A stretch of DNA of 64,000 bases from Cydia pomonella (GCF_033807575.1 NC_084713.1:21055389-21119388), one strand, 5' to 3'; shown: positions 41,936-53,443, counted from the first letter of the stretch. The notes: generated from the letters alone by a model not told the origin. Translations and numbers: made by a program.

Positions 41936-42540
41936 TAATTTATCTTCTTTAAAAATAATTGAAGTAATAATAATAATTAAAACATGGCACCAATAAAAAT
42001 TTACAAAAGTTGTGCGAAGGCCAATCCATCTTTTTAACATGGAATGTGATATTATGTTGAAAGTAAACCCTTTGGACCTTCTAAAGTTTAATTAGAAGTT
42101 AAAATAAATATTTATTTAGGTAAACACAAAATTATCCTGTCTTCATAATAATAATACAACGATTTGAAGTTAGAAATATGTATAATTAAAAATAATGAAG
42201 TATTACAACAAGTTGAAGCTGTCTATGGACAAAAAGTAACAAAAATATTGGTGTTCCTTTGTACTCCTGGGTTTCTTCAGACTTCAGAGACACTGCAACT
42301 GCACTTATTATGAATAACAAAAGCCTCGTTGACTAGGGTAATAGTCCAGTAATTAAAACGCAGTGACAATGGCCCCCGTTAGCGATGCATGCATTATGCA
42401 TGGAACATTGGCACCTTGGCGGTGATTATGGTCACTGCCGTGCCCGTCGGTGCCAAATGTAGATGGATGCAATAGATTACGTAATTAGACTATCAAAAAA
42501 TAAGATAAGATATTTTTAATAATAAATATTATTATAGGAC

Positions 42541-42805
42541 AATAAATAAATAAATATTATAGGACATTATTACACAAATTGACTAAGCCCCACAGTAAGC
42601 TCAATAAGGCTTGTGTTGAGGGTACTTAGACAACGATATATATAATATATAAATATTTATAAATACTTAAATACACAGAAAACACCCATGACTCAGGAAC
42701 AAATATCCATGCTCATCACACGAATAAATGCCCTTACCAGGATTTGAACCCGGGACTATCAGCTTCGTAGGCAGGGTCACTACCCACTAGGCCAAACCGG
42801 TCGTC
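42541..42805 (-). mobile_element. tRNA-derived SINE (type 2), minus strand
   Basis: Complete copy from the AATAAATAAATAAATATTAT tail to CGGTCGTC at the head. The boxes read, on the minus strand, TTTGGCCTAGTGGGTAGTG and GGTTCAAATCC. Confidence 0.88.
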
Positions 42806-42844
42806 ATAATAAACCGTGAGACAGACATATTATAGTTACACTGT

Positions 42845-43035
42845 GCAACGATGGGTGTAAGTGAAATTTTGCAAACGAGGTATTTAGATGTACGACAGTC
42901 GCAGGCTGGAGAATGCACCCCAGCCTGCAGCTGTAGGAGTGGTGGTAAATTAAAACACGAACGAAGGGAGTGTTTTACATCGACACGAGTTGCGAATTAC
43001 CTATTCGCACGTGTACGTTTACAGTACATATAGCA
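42845..43035 (+). repeat. Dispersed repeat with AAACACGACCGAAGGGAGTG core, copy 1
   Basis: Contains ATTAAAACACGAACGAAGGG, ACACGAGTTGCGAATTACCT ATTCGCAC and ends in ACAGTACATA. The core is shared by 50136-50363 and 51586-51802. A related, more diverged sequence is at 54005-54140. The short frames in the copies are by-products. Confidence 0.65.
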
Positions 43036-43267
43036 AAGTTTACATATTATATATATACAGGGTGACATCGGAGACGTGATCAGAAGTAACACAACTTAAT
43101 TAAGCAATTAAGTGAGACTCCAATAACATAATGCAGTATTTAGACTTAATTATGCAATGTTCAAAATTAAATAATTTCGTGTAAACAGTGTGGTCACCCT
43201 ACAATCAAGAAAGAGATGCAAAGATAAACTTGTCTCACATCACTCACATGCCTCACTCAAGTGTCTA

Positions 43268-43606
43268 AAGCGCTAGTGGCATAACGGTAAGAGGGCCCAA
43301 CTTTCAAACTGGAGGTCGCGGGTTCAAATCCTGGTTCGTTACCAATGAGTTTTTCGGAACTTATGTACGAAATATGTTTTGATATTTACCAGTCGCTTTT
43401 CGGTGAAGGAAAACATCGTGAGAAAACCGGACTAATCCCCACAAGGCCTAGTTTTACCCTCTGGGTTGGAAGGTCAGATGGCAGTCGCTTTCGTAAAAAC
43501 TAGTGCCTACGCCAAGTCTTGGGATTAGTTGTCAAGCGGACCCCGGCACCCATAAGCCGTGGCAATATGCCGGGACAACGCGAGGAAGAAGGAAGAAGGA
43601 AGGAAA
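43268..43606 (+). mobile_element. tRNA-derived SINE (type 1)
   Basis: AGCGCTAGTGGCATAACGGT head, B box GGTTCAAATCC, and the complete type-1 body to GGACAACGCGAGGAAGAAGG. The A box is altered (CATAACGG). Confidence 0.85.
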
Positions 43607-44209
43607 TATAAATTATCAGAAGTAATTTTTTTCAATGAGTCAAATCATTATAATATTAATTTCAAAACGTCTCTTAGTGTAGATATTTAAAACTTTAATC
43701 TGGAAGAGCGATCGAGGTCTCCTGACAAAGGTACTTCATACCTTAATAGGAGGACTCGACCACTGTGTATTTACCAAGTAAGATTGAAATGAAATAACTG
43801 ATAATCTTATCTTATTATCTTGTGGTAAGATCCGTGGATCCGGATCAAGATCCGGATAGTTTCATATCCAGATTGTGAACCCTATTCCCTAGTAAAATCC
43901 CCTTAAATCTAAACTAGCAAACTTGCAGCTTAGATATTTTATGTGACATAAAAACTTCATCCCAAAGGACGTAATTTAACGTCGAGCGCGTCGGATGTGT
44001 TAATATTTCACTTTATGAGGACATAAAACTTTCCAGCGAAATTAAAGTTGACAAAGAGCCGGTGCAAGATCACTTGTTTACTTGTATTTTATATTGCGTA
44101 ATATTTTATGAGGTATTATGAACGTTGCATTTCTCGGAAATTAAATGCATACTGGTGATGCAAATACACTCGTTTATTCAATGATATTCCGAGCAAAGAA
44201 GGTTGTAAC
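43607..44209. other. No gene seen
   Basis: AT-rich sequence with a short GGATCCGGATC palindromic block at 43833-43855. No coding signal. Confidence 0.4.
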
Positions 44210-44466
44210 AACATAAATAATTATTATAGGGACATTTTTACACAAATTGACTAATTCCAACGGTAAGCTCAAGAAGGCTTGTATTGTGGGTACTCAGACA
44301 ACGATATATATAATATATAAATACTTAAATACCTACATATAAAACGCCCATGACTCAGGAAAAAAATCGGTGCTCATCATACAAATAAATGCCCTTACCG
44401 GGATTCCAACCCAGGACGATCGGCTTCTTAGGCAGAGTCACTACCCACTAGGCCAGACCGGTCGTC
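44210..44466 (-). mobile_element. tRNA-derived SINE (type 2), diverged
   Basis: Same layout as 42541-42805 with more differences (GGGACGATCGGCTTCTTAGG; A box CTGGCCTAGTGGGTAGTG on the minus strand). Confidence 0.85.
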
Positions 44467-44512
44467 CGCATAGGTCTAATTATGTATTATTTGTTTAATC
44501 TTTTGAACGCCA

Positions 44513-44623
44513 CGACTAACGCACGCGGCGTGTAATCGTGAACCTCGTCGGTACGCATGAAGGTTGATATTCGGCTGTAGCCGCGCGCGTCATATGACGT
44601 CTTTGGCGGTCAAAAGGATAAGG
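44513..44623. mobile_element. Short element with CTTTTGAACGCC-like ends
   Basis: TTTTGAACGCCACGACTAAC at the left and TTTGGCGGTCAAAAG at the right are imperfect inverted ends. The interior is GC-rich (CGCACGCGGCGTG). Confidence 0.4.
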
Positions 44624-44699
44624 TGTGTTTTTATATTCCATAACGATAGTTACTTCGTAGTTATTGGCGTTATTCACAATCTAACAAGACATGTTATTC

Positions 44700-44898
44700 A
44701 ATGACATGTTTTGAGAATGGGGGAGGATCGTGGTGCTAAAATGGCATACCTGGGCCCAGATATCGCTGGGGCGATGCTGTTGAAGCGGACTTGCGCGATC
44801 TCCAAGACGATAACTGGTGGAAGATGGTACAGGATCGAGACAACTGGCGTGTTCTCGTGTCGGAGGCCAAGACTCATTTTGTATCGCTGCGCCATTAA
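44700..44898 (+). pseudogene. LINE ORF2 C-terminal fragment (RTE-like)
   Basis: In the frame of GATGCTGTTGAAGCGGACTT it reads DAVEADLRDLQDDNWWKMVQ then DRDNWRVLVSEAKTHFVSLR and a stop. This is the same family as 25850-26015. The longer frames on either strand are out of register with it. Confidence 0.6.
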
Positions 44899-45239
44899 GT
44901 AAGTACCAGAATCATGGCGAACGGCACCAATACAAAAATTTAACTCCTTATAATTTCATTTTGTACTAGTTAAGTGTTATTATAGTATCACTGACTATTT
45001 TAATGATATTGACATATGCCAAATGGCCAATTGTAACTGTAATTAATGTATTAGCATAATTATTTCCTAGTATAGCATAATTATAGCATAACATGAACAG
45101 TAGACATTTTTTTTGGATGAATTGTGTTGAATATGCCAATCTCATTACTCATGTAAATAATGTAAAAAAAATATTGCATATAGTTATATAATAAGAAGTT
45201 ATTTTGTACGCCAAAAGGCACATTATACATCCTTCAGTG

Positions 45240-45414
45240 CCCCTAGTATATTCGATAGCGTGACGTGAAGTACGCGTTTGCGTTAAGGGTCATTTTGTAC
45301 GATATTTTGAGTTTCCAAAACGTCCCGCTTGGCGCGCTGTTTATAAATCCTATACAAAATGAGACTTAACATAAACCGTGTACGTTACGTTATCGAATAA
45401 ATTTACACTAGGGG
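45240..45414. mobile_element. Fold-back MITE, CCCCTAGTG family, copy c
   Basis: CCCCTAGTATATTCGATAGC ... ACACTAGGGG with the shared core TCCAAAACGTCCCGCTTGGC. Copy d starts 8 bases further on. Confidence 0.8.
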
Positions 45415-45421
45415 TTCAGTA

Positions 45422-45573
45422 CCCCTAGTGTAATTATATTCGATGGCGTGAAATGAGACAACGCAAACCACGGACTCCCCTCCAAAACGTCCTGCTTGGC
45501 GCGCTGTGTCTAAATGAGACTTAACGCAAACACGTACGTCAAGTTTCGAAATCGAATAAATTTACACTAGGGG
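45422..45573. mobile_element. Fold-back MITE, CCCCTAGTG family, copy d
   Basis: CCCCTAGTGTAATTATATTC ... TTTACACTAGGGG, with a shortened left arm. It sits directly beside copy c in the same orientation. Confidence 0.75.
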
Positions 45574-45726
45574 CTCTGAATACTAAGTTGCTACCTAACT
45601 ATTTATAATTAATATTACGAATAAAGAATTGAATTGACATTTTTGTTTGTTAGAAACCAAATTTAACGGAGGATAAAAGGTTGATAAGTTCTACAAATAA
45701 GTGATCACTTATTTACAAGTTTTACA

Positions 45727-45927
45727 AATAAATATTATAGGACATTATTACACAAATTGACTAAGTCCCACAGTAAGCTCAATACGGCTTGTGTTGAGGG
45801 TACTTAGACAACGATATATATAATATATAAATATTTATAAATACTTAAATACATAGAAAACACCCATGACTCAGGAACAAATATCCATGCTCATCACACG
45901 AATAAATGCCCTTACCAGGATTTGAAA
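45727..45927 (-). mobile_element. SINE (type 2), 3' part, split by a LINE
   Basis: Runs from AAATATTATAGGACATTATT to CCAGGATTTGA. The head resumes at 47113 (TTTGAACTCGGGACCATCGG to CGGTCGTC at 47180). The break lies within the B box. Confidence 0.85.
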
Positions 45928-46203
45928 AAAAAAAAATGAAAAAAATATTTATTTTCCTTATAAAGTAAAGGTTTACAATTTGACATAAGTGGTTGGAGCT
46001 TCCTTTTAGGTGAATGAACCTGTATCAGGATGCCCCGCTCCTCCATAACATACAGTCTTTTTACTTAGTAGTAGGGAAATATTCCATAAGTACATGAAAG
46101 ATTTATAGCTATATTTATTATATATATATATATATATATATATGCTATTTGATTTATGTTCTAGCCTAATTAATATATGAATATATGAGTGAATATACGA
46201 ATG

Positions 46204-46237
<34 letters not shown>

Positions 46238-46255
46238 CATATATACATTCGTATA

Positions 46256-46302
<47 letters not shown>

Positions 46303-47114
46303 ATTAATGTATGTGTTCAGCCTATATATTACGTATAGTTAATAATTCACGTGGTACAATAATGACTCCGTATCATCATAACTTAGTTGTTTCAGCCATT
46401 TTGTGAGTTCTATCTTACACTTATACAACAGTAATGGATGGATATGAATTAGCTTATTTATATTATTGTAGATGTATGCCGATTGCGCTTTATATTGCCT
46501 TTTGGCAAACATAGATTTATAGCTTGATAAGGGGGCAACACTGTTTTGACGTCGACGAGTTTCAATAGTAGAGTTAAAATCTAGGGTTTTATGTAGCCTG
46601 AGCGTTGTATTCAAAACATACAGTTTCCTGATTGTTAATTGGTCACTAATTTCGTATAGTTCTTTTGTAGGAAACCTGTATGGTTTTGAGTACATCACCT
46701 TAAGCAGGCAGCGTTGCCCTCTCTCAACCTCCAAAAATTTTGTTTTGGCAGCGCCACCCCAGACAGTAATACAGTAGCTCATGACAGGTTGTGCTAATGT
46801 TATATAAAGTTGATTCAGTAGTTCCTTAGTAGTAATATATCTAAAAATCTTGAAAATCCAATTAAGTTTTCTTATTCTATTGTTTACATTTTCGAGTTGC
46901 ATGTGCCATGACAGGCGTTGATCAAGTAGTACACCTAGATATTTAGTAAATTTAACTTTTTCCAGTTCAATGCATACACAGGGGGAAGGATCATCTTGGT
47001 TACACATGTGTATTTTTAGTTTTAAGTTAACATTAGGTTGCGAACTGTCATATTTACTAAAACATATATAATTAGTTTTGCTGGCATTAAGCGTAAGAAG
47101 GTTATTTCTAAGCC
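45928..47114 (-). mobile_element. 5'-truncated LINE inserted in a SINE
   Basis: The minus-strand frame runs from about 47112 (WLRNNLLTLNASKTNYICFS) through FTKYLGVLLDQRLSWHMQLE, AQPVMSYCITVWGGA and RCLLKVMYSKPYRFPT to a stop at 46339. These are C-terminal ORF2 motifs of Jockey-superfamily elements (..LG..LD..L.W..H.., ..Y....WG). The 3' UTR holds TA and TG microsatellites (46115-46302) and ends in AAATAAATATTTTTTTC on the minus strand. TTTGA at both ends is the probable target duplication. Confidence 0.8.
46100..46302. repeat. TA and TG microsatellites with a small palindrome
   Basis: TA runs at 46121-46141 and 46205-46240, a palindrome ATACGAATGTATAT...ATATACATTCGTAT, and a TG run of about 42 bases at 46258-46300. 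Confidence 0.9.
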
Positions 47115-47181
47115 ATTTTTGAACTCGGGACCATCGGCTTCGTAGGCAGGGTTACTACCCACTAGGCCAGACCGGTCGTCA
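47113..47181 (-). mobile_element. SINE (type 2), head part
   Basis: On the minus strand GACGACCGGTCTGGCCTAGT GGGTAGTAACCC to CCCGAGTTCAAA. It completes the copy begun at 45727. Confidence 0.85.
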
Positions 47182-47814
47182 AATAAATAACCTCTGTTTC
47201 AATATCTCAAATTCAATATCACGACATAACATAACTGACCAAAATCAATAGCCCTCCCACAGTCGCATAGCTCGGAAGGGTCGACATAGTATTCAATACA
47301 TGTTTAGGGAAGGTAACTATTTCTAATATCCGTATCGGTCGGCATGTCGGCCATTGTGGTTTCAATCTAGCCAAGTGTTCTTAGCGAGTCGGAAGGGAAT
47401 ATAAACCAGTATACTTAGAAATAAAAGAAAAGTGGAAAAACTCGTGACTGCTTCATAGAACATTTATTTAGTTTGGGGTGGCGCATCGTTACTGGAGAAT
47501 TTCCAATATAACTTGCTGAGTTGGGTCCATTTCGTGATGCGCACTTAATGTTTTGGTTCTGGCTCAGGACCGCTTCGTGCAAAATCCTATTGCGTCACCT
47601 TCTTAACTTGTCAATATTTCATATAGTCCACTGATCAGATTCGTCAACATTCCTATATCATGACTTTCCTATTCACATTCCTATATGGTCCACATAGTCC
47701 ACACGAAGCTTATATGGCGTCGGCGAGGTGCCGGTCTCACAGCACACGCGATTTTGTGATATTGGCATTAAATCCTTAACTAGCACTTACTCTATACGCG
47801 CATTAAGTGTTTAG

Positions 47815-48070
47815 TATTACCACGCGTAACCCGCGTAACGCGGCCATACCTTAATATGCGCAAAGAACAATTTGTTATACCGGACGGAATCGTGTTCACG
47901 GATCCCAATTTATATGAAAAAAAAAACCGATAGACCTTATAATAGGGGCAGATATATGTTGGGACGTGGTTCAAGAAGGTATTATTCGCCTAGGTAACGG
48001 AGCGGTTATGCAAAATTCGCTTTTGGGCTGGTTCGTATCCGGGCGTACATATAATACGCACCAAAAAACA
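47815..48070 (+). pseudogene. BEL/Pao retrotransposon Pol fragment
   Basis: The frame MRKEQFVIPDGIVFTDPNLY changes at a run of A (47918-47927) and continues as LIIGADICWDVVQEGIIRLG then GAVMQNSLLGWFVSGRTYNT. The pattern (L)IGAD.FW.......LG......T.LGW..SG is that of the protease-like region of BEL/Pao Pol. No LTR or other domain was found nearby. Confidence 0.65.
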
Positions 48071-48427
48071 ACGTTGTATGTAATTTAATGCAAACTATAG
48101 ACATGCAAGTTCTATAGACGAGCAGTTACGTTACAGTGTCGGAATTTAGACGAAATAATACGTCTAAATTCCTATGTGGTCCACAATGCTGATATTGGTG
48201 GAGGTCAAACCCGGGTGATCTGAGCTGGGTGAACAGAGTCAACTACAGGAAAATGACAGGCCAACAAAATTTGGTCAGTCAGAAAAAAGAAATGCCAGAA
48301 TACCTAAATGAAAAGTGCCGATGTTGTTTTAATTATAGAAGGCAATCAGGATCATGGATGGTACCATAATGTTGATGAACTGGCACTGCAGTCAAAATAA
48401 TAATGTTGACGAGTTAGGATGATGACC

Positions 48428-48749
48428 TCTTCTTCTTCCTCGCGTTATCCCGGCATTTTGACACGGCTCATGGGAGCCTGGGGTCCGCTTGACAACTAAT
48501 CCCAAGATTTGGCGTAGGCACTTGTTTTTCCGAAAGCGACTGCCATCTGACCTTCCAACCCAGAGAGTAAACTAGGCCTTATTGGGGTTAGTCCGGTTTC
48601 CTCACGATGTTTTCCTTCACCGAAAAGCGACTGGTAAGTATCAAATGATATTTCGTACATTCCTAAAAACTCATTGGTACGAACCGGGGTTTGAACCCGC
48701 GGCCTCCGGATTGCAAGTCGCACGCTCTTACCGCTAGGCCACCAGCGCT
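48428..48749 (-). mobile_element. tRNA-derived SINE (type 1), minus strand
   Basis: Full body from CTTCTTCCTCGCGTTATCCC to the head GCTGGTGGCCTAGCGGTAAG on the minus strand. Confidence 0.88.
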
Positions 48750-48990
48750 ACGTAGAGTTAGGAAGGTGACATATAGGTGACATGAGTAAACTAGGCCTTA
48801 TTGGGGTTAGTCCGGTTTCCTCACGATGTTTTCCTTCACCGAAAAGCGACTGGTAAGTATCAAATGATATTTCGTACATTCCTAAAAACTCATTGGTATG
48901 AACCGGGGTTTGAACCCGCGGCCTCCGGATTGCAAGTCGCACGCTCTTACCGCTAGGCCACCAGCGCTTCACAGAGTTAGGAAGGTGACC
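48564..48990 (-). repeat. Tandem duplication of a SINE part
   Basis: About 210 bp, from GAGTAAACTAGGCCTTATTG through the SINE head to GAGTTAGGAAGGTGAC, is present twice (48564-48773 and 48785-48990) with only a handful of differences. The second lacks the SINE 3' end, so a segment was duplicated after SINE insertion. Confidence 0.8.
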
Positions 48991-49284
48991 GATTTAGGAA
49001 ATGTATGCTGACGACATGGCATTGTGGACGATCTAAAAACAGTGTCACTCTTAATTCTCTTCTTAGTATTGTGTTGTGTGTTTGTTGTTTTGTGTGTGTG
49101 TGTTAGTGTCAGTGTAATACTAATAAGTCTATGGACAACAAAAGTCTGAAATAAAGCTTTTTTTTTTTAGAGTAAAGGGAGTCTTCATACAAATTTAGTC
49201 CTTATTCTCATCCTGGATATTGACATTATTGAAAATATTTTACACAATTTTATGTACCTTAAACACAGTTATGCCCGCTTGTAA

Positions 49285-49500
49285 CCTTAGCCACAAAGTA
49301 AATAGCGGCGGCGCGCGCCGGAGCAGAGAGTCCGCTCAGTACAAAGTGCCATTTTCGCCGCACGCACACAGACGTGACATTTACGCACACAGACGTTACA
49401 TTTACAGGCGTTCTCGGGCACTCTCGGGCAGAGCATAGTCGGGCTGTGCGCGCGTTGCTCACTTGACGTCCCCGCCGCTACGTAGGTACCTACTGTCATG
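49285..49500. other. GC-rich block
   Basis: GC-rich sequence with AGCGGCGGCGCGCGCCGG, a 21-bp direct repeat (ACGCACACAGACGTGACATT and ACGCACACAGACGTTACATT) and GGGCACTCTCGGGCA. It stands out from AT-rich flanks; a fragment of a GC-rich element or LTR is possible. Confidence 0.4.
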
Positions 49501-50135
49501 TACGTCAAAACGCAGTCTAAGGAATGTAAACATGATAAGATGTATGTATAAACGAATCGATGTATGTATGTCTGCAACCCTAGTGAGTCGGGCAAGTTTA
49601 GGTATGTATTTTCAAGAACGGCGGGAACAGACCTGTTTATTTTTTATTTTGTGCCTTAGCCTAGTTATAGATCGTGTCATTCACGAAGACGCTTGCCTTG
49701 ACTAGTATTATCATGTTATTAAAGGTTAGTTTTGACAAATCTGCGCGTCATCTTGGATGACACGAACTATATCAGTGACCTTGCTTGAAAAATCAATTGA
49801 ATGCTACATCAGTCATTAATTCTGAGTTATTGTTATTTTGCTAAATCATTATAAAACTGTTGAATAATAACGTGTATTATGTAATCTATACACGGTGCTC
49901 ACGAGGAACCCGAAAGATTTTAACCACGTACTTCTGAGGCCAAAAGAAGGAAAAAATGTTATATGAGTTTCAGTGAATTTCACCAAATTTTTTTTTTTTT
50001 ATACATTTTGAACGTATTTTTACATAAAAAGTAAATTTTATGGTAAAACTGGCACTGAAAATAATTTTTTACGATTTTTTTTGTAAAAACTAGTTCTTGC
50101 AAAGGTTACTTGTCACTTTTTGACATCTATCAATA

Positions 50136-50363
50136 TAGTACATTACGATACAAGTGCGAAAAATAGGAAATTCGAAACGAGTGGCGATAAATTAAAACAC
50201 GACCGAAGGGAGTGTTTTAAATCGACACGAGTTGCGAATTACCTATTCGCACATGTATCGTACAACGTTTTACAGTACATATGGCCCTTTAAATGTTCGA
50301 CACAGTAACGTAATATGCTACTTCTCGCACTAGTGCTATAAAGTAGCCCCATATGTACTGTAA
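50136..50363 (+). repeat. Dispersed repeat, AAACACGACCGAAGGGAGTG core, copy 2
   Basis: Starts GTACATTACGATACAAGTGC and ends CATATGTACTGTAAA. It contains GAATTACCTATTCGCACATG and GTATCGTACAACGTTTTACA. It is inserted inside the TIR element. Confidence 0.75.
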
Positions 50364-50520
50364 AGGATATTTAGACTACGCCCCATAATGGCATCATCGA
50401 TCAAAAAGGCGTTTTGCACTAAGTTACGATAAGATGTTTGTTTTACATTGGTATTATCTCTGAAACTAGGCGAAATCCAGAAAAGTTTATATGACATTTT
50501 ACTCTCTAAATGTGATCAGT

Positions 50521-50661
50521 AAGGCCGGGGTCCGCGGCCCGCCGCGTGCGGCGTCACCCACGCGGCGGGCGAAAACGAGCATCCCCGAACATACCATTCA
50601 GACGCCGCGGGCGGCGGGCCGCTGTCGGCCGCGGGCGGCGGGTGAAAACGACCCCGGCCTA
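50521..50661. mobile_element. GC-rich MITE
   Basis: Ends AAGGCCGGGGTC and GACCCCGGCCTAA are inverted. The interior is extremely GC-rich, with repeated CCGCGGGCGGCGGG words and GGGCGAAAACGAGC / GGGTGAAAACGACC. It is inserted in the TIR element. Confidence 0.75.
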
Positions 50662-51112
50662 AGACACTGACAAAATCTTTCGGTTTCCTCATGTAGCACC
50701 GTGTATATTGTCAGGATTATGTTGTTAAAATTCTTGATATTTACTTGCCACACCTGGTAAATTTACGGAAACATAAAACACGATGATATCTTCCAATATC
50801 TTAAGCAAATGCTCAAAAAATGTCTACGAGGAAAACGTGTTTGCTTTATAATTTTCCCCCAAGCGACCTTCTCTTCAGGAAATATTTGAGATATCCTAAG
50901 CACATACAGTTCTGGACAAACACATGACCTCCCTCTCCACGTGATATGAGTACCTAAATGATGTCATAAAAAGATTTACCTGATTCGATTTAAATTGGTT
51001 AAGAAATTACAAATAAACATTGTCCTTTGTTAGACGCGTTTTGCTTAGGTACATTTTTTAATGGATCGTCACATATAAAAACTAACTCGTAATTTCAAAA
51101 GTGCGAACTGTA

Positions 51113-51297
51113 CCCCTAGTGTAAATAAATTCGATTTCGAAACGTGACGTACGCGTTTGCGTTTAGTCTCATTTTGTATTGGATTTAGAAAGAGCGCGCC
51201 AAGCGGGACGTTTTGGAAACTCAAAATCCTATACAAAATGAGACTTAACGCAAACGCGTTCGTCACGTTATGATGTCGATCAAATTTACACTAGGGG
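51113..51297. mobile_element. Fold-back MITE, CCCCTAGTG family, copy e
   Basis: TACCCCTAGTGTAAATAAAT ... TTTACACTAGGGGTA. Nearly the reverse complement of copy f at 54563-54747. Confidence 0.85.
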
Positions 51298-51354
51298 TAC
51301 AGGTTGCTTATTTAAAAATGTAAAAGTATTAGTGTAGAATAAATTTAAAAGTGG

Positions 51355-51426
51355 AAAAATTACTGTGTTGGGTGAGACTTGAACTCACGGCCTCTGGTTC
51401 AAGTCTCACCCAAGACAGTAATTTTT
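51355..51426. mobile_element. 30-bp hairpin with tRNA-like T-arm words
   Basis: The arms 51355-51384 and 51397-51426 match at 29 of 30 positions around a 12-base loop (TCACGGCCTCTG). The right arm contains GGTTCAAGTCTCACCC, like a T arm with B box; the left arm is its mirror. Confidence 0.8.
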
Positions 51427-51585
51427 GCATTTTTAAAATTCTAAGCTTAATAGCGTCGTTCGCAAACGTTTCTGCCTATTAAAAATTAATTTAGTAGTAG
51501 TGTAATTTCTTTTTATTAATATTTTGACGAATGTATTGTGTTATAAATTTTAAGTATTAGTACTTATAAGTAAAAATATCCATAA

Positions 51586-51802
51586 GTTTTAATAGTAAAA
51601 ACAGGAAATGCGAAACGAGTGGCGATAAATTAAAACACGACCGAAGGGAGTGTTTTAAATCGACACGAGTTGCGAATTACCGATTCGCACATGTATCGTA
51701 CAACGTTTTACAGTACATATGGCCCTTTAAATGTTCGGCACAGTAACGTAATATGCTAATTTTCGCAATAGTGCGATAAAGTAGCACCATATGTACTGTA
51801 AA
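51586..51802 (+). repeat. Dispersed repeat, AAACACGACCGAAGGGAGTG core, copy 3
   Basis: Closely matches 50136-50363 from AGGAAATGCGAAACGAGTGG to CATATGTACTGTAAAAA; the left 15-20 bases are replaced. Confidence 0.75.
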
Positions 51803-51889
51803 AATATTAACGAATTTTGAAATTATGACTTAATGGGTTTCAATTGTGTTTGACATCAAATTAATTTGACTGAATTTTTATTGCATATT

Positions 51890-53443
51890 ACTCAATTCAA
51901 ATTCAAATTCAATTCAAAATATTCTTTATTCAAATAGGCCTAGCAACAAGCACTTTTAAATCGTCAAATTTTACAAATATCATCTTAATCTAAATATCAG
52001 AGCAATTTATTGATGCAGTTATTATTGTTCTAAAAAAAACATTGAACTATTATAGATATGGTAAACTTAATAATAAGAATTTCACAAAAAGATCGTCAAA
52101 CATCAAAATTGTATAAAAATACTAGTCTAGAACCTTTCTAGAATAAAATCTAAATGTCAAAAAATACGGTATATATATACATTGAATTATCAATTTCATC
52201 ATTAATAACATAACAATAAATAATTCATTCTTTACAATCACACTTAATCCCACGGTGTTTCATCATTCATGTAGTCTTGTGTGCTATAATAGGCTTTAGA
52301 GATAAGCTTACGTTTTACATAATTTTTAAATTTACTAACAGACAATTCAGTTATAATATTAGGAAGTTTATTGTAAAATCTTACACAATTACCCATGAAT
52401 GATTTCTTAATTTTATGGAGCCTAGTGAAGGGCACTGCGAGCTTATGCTTATTTCTAGTATTAATATTATGTATTTCACAGTTTTTCTTAAAACTGGCAA
52501 TGTTTTTATGTACATACAGAATATTCTCATAAATATATTGACAGTGCACTGTCATTATGTTAATGTCCTTAAACTTATCTCTAAGTGTGTCTCTATGGTA
52601 CATTTTATATATTGCACGAATAGCCCTCTTCTGCAGAACAAAAATGGTATTTATCTCTGAAGCACTGCCCCATAGTAAAATACCATATGACATAATGCTA
52701 TGAAAGTAACTAAAGTAAACTAATCGAGCTGTTTTCACGTCTGTTAACTGACGGATCTTGCTCACTGCAAAAGCTGCAGAACTCAGTCTATTCGAGAGAT
52801 TAGCAATATGGGGACCCCATTGTAGTTTAGAATCTAAAGTTATACCAAGAAAAACTGTGCTATCTACTAGTTCCAATTCCTCATCCTTGACAATGACACT
52901 TGTTTGCTCATTCCTTATGTGACTTGTAACAAACTTAATGCACTTAGTCTTTTTCTCATTTAACAATAAATTATTAACATTAAACCAATTTACTACTTTA
53001 GAAATAGCATTGTTTACATCACTGCAAGCTTGTTGCTGTCGTTTGACTTTGAAAATAAGTGAGGTATCGTCTGCAAACAATACTATGTCATGGTGGGTCT
53101 TTACAAGGTAAGGCAGGTCATTAATGTAGATAAGGAACAGGAACGGCCCCAATATTGATCCCTGCGGTACACCCATAGAGACCAATGACCCCGGTGATCG
53201 CTGTCCACTCACATCAACCCTTTGTATTCTACCGTGTAAGTAAGACTTTATTAAATTCAGTGCCGAGCCTCTTACTCCATAATAGTGCAGTTTCCTGATC
53301 AATGTTTCATGACAGACGCAATCGAAGGCCTTAGATAAGTCACAGAAGATACCTAAAGCATCCTGTGACTCCTCCCAGGCATCGAAGATCTGTTTAATTA
53401 GCTCAACACCAGCGTCGGTTGTTGAGCGACCCCGTGTAAGTAT
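51890..53443 (-). mobile_element. 5'-truncated LINE with reverse transcriptase ORF
   Basis: The minus-strand frame runs from about 53443 (LVILTRGRSTTDAGVELIKQ) to a stop at 52244. Reverse transcriptase motifs: CDLSKAFDCVCHETL (motif A), GVPQGSILGPFLFLIYINDL (motif B), and FADDTSLIF with the catalytic FADD (motif C), then VFLGITLDSKLQWGPHI and IMSYGILLWGSA. This is the Jockey-superfamily style, clade not fixed. Endonuclease and ORF1 are missing, so it is dead on arrival. The 3' UTR (51890-52243) ends on the minus strand in GAATTT-type repeats. A second 3' fragment of the same family is at 57991-59045. Confidence 0.9.

Larger units (their letters stand above)
49887..50707. mobile_element. TIR DNA element, copy 2, with two nested insertions
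   Basis: Ends TATACACGGTGCTCACGAGG AACCCGAAAGATTTT and AAAATCTTTCGGTTTCCTCA..GCACCGTGTATA are inverted. Without the inserts at 50136-50363 and 50521-50661 the remainder lines up with the 462-bp copy at 1258-1719. Confidence 0.75.

Noticed and set aside
46006..46248. 80-codon ORF with YIYIYI repeats
   Set aside because: Produced by TA microsatellites in the LINE 3' UTR.
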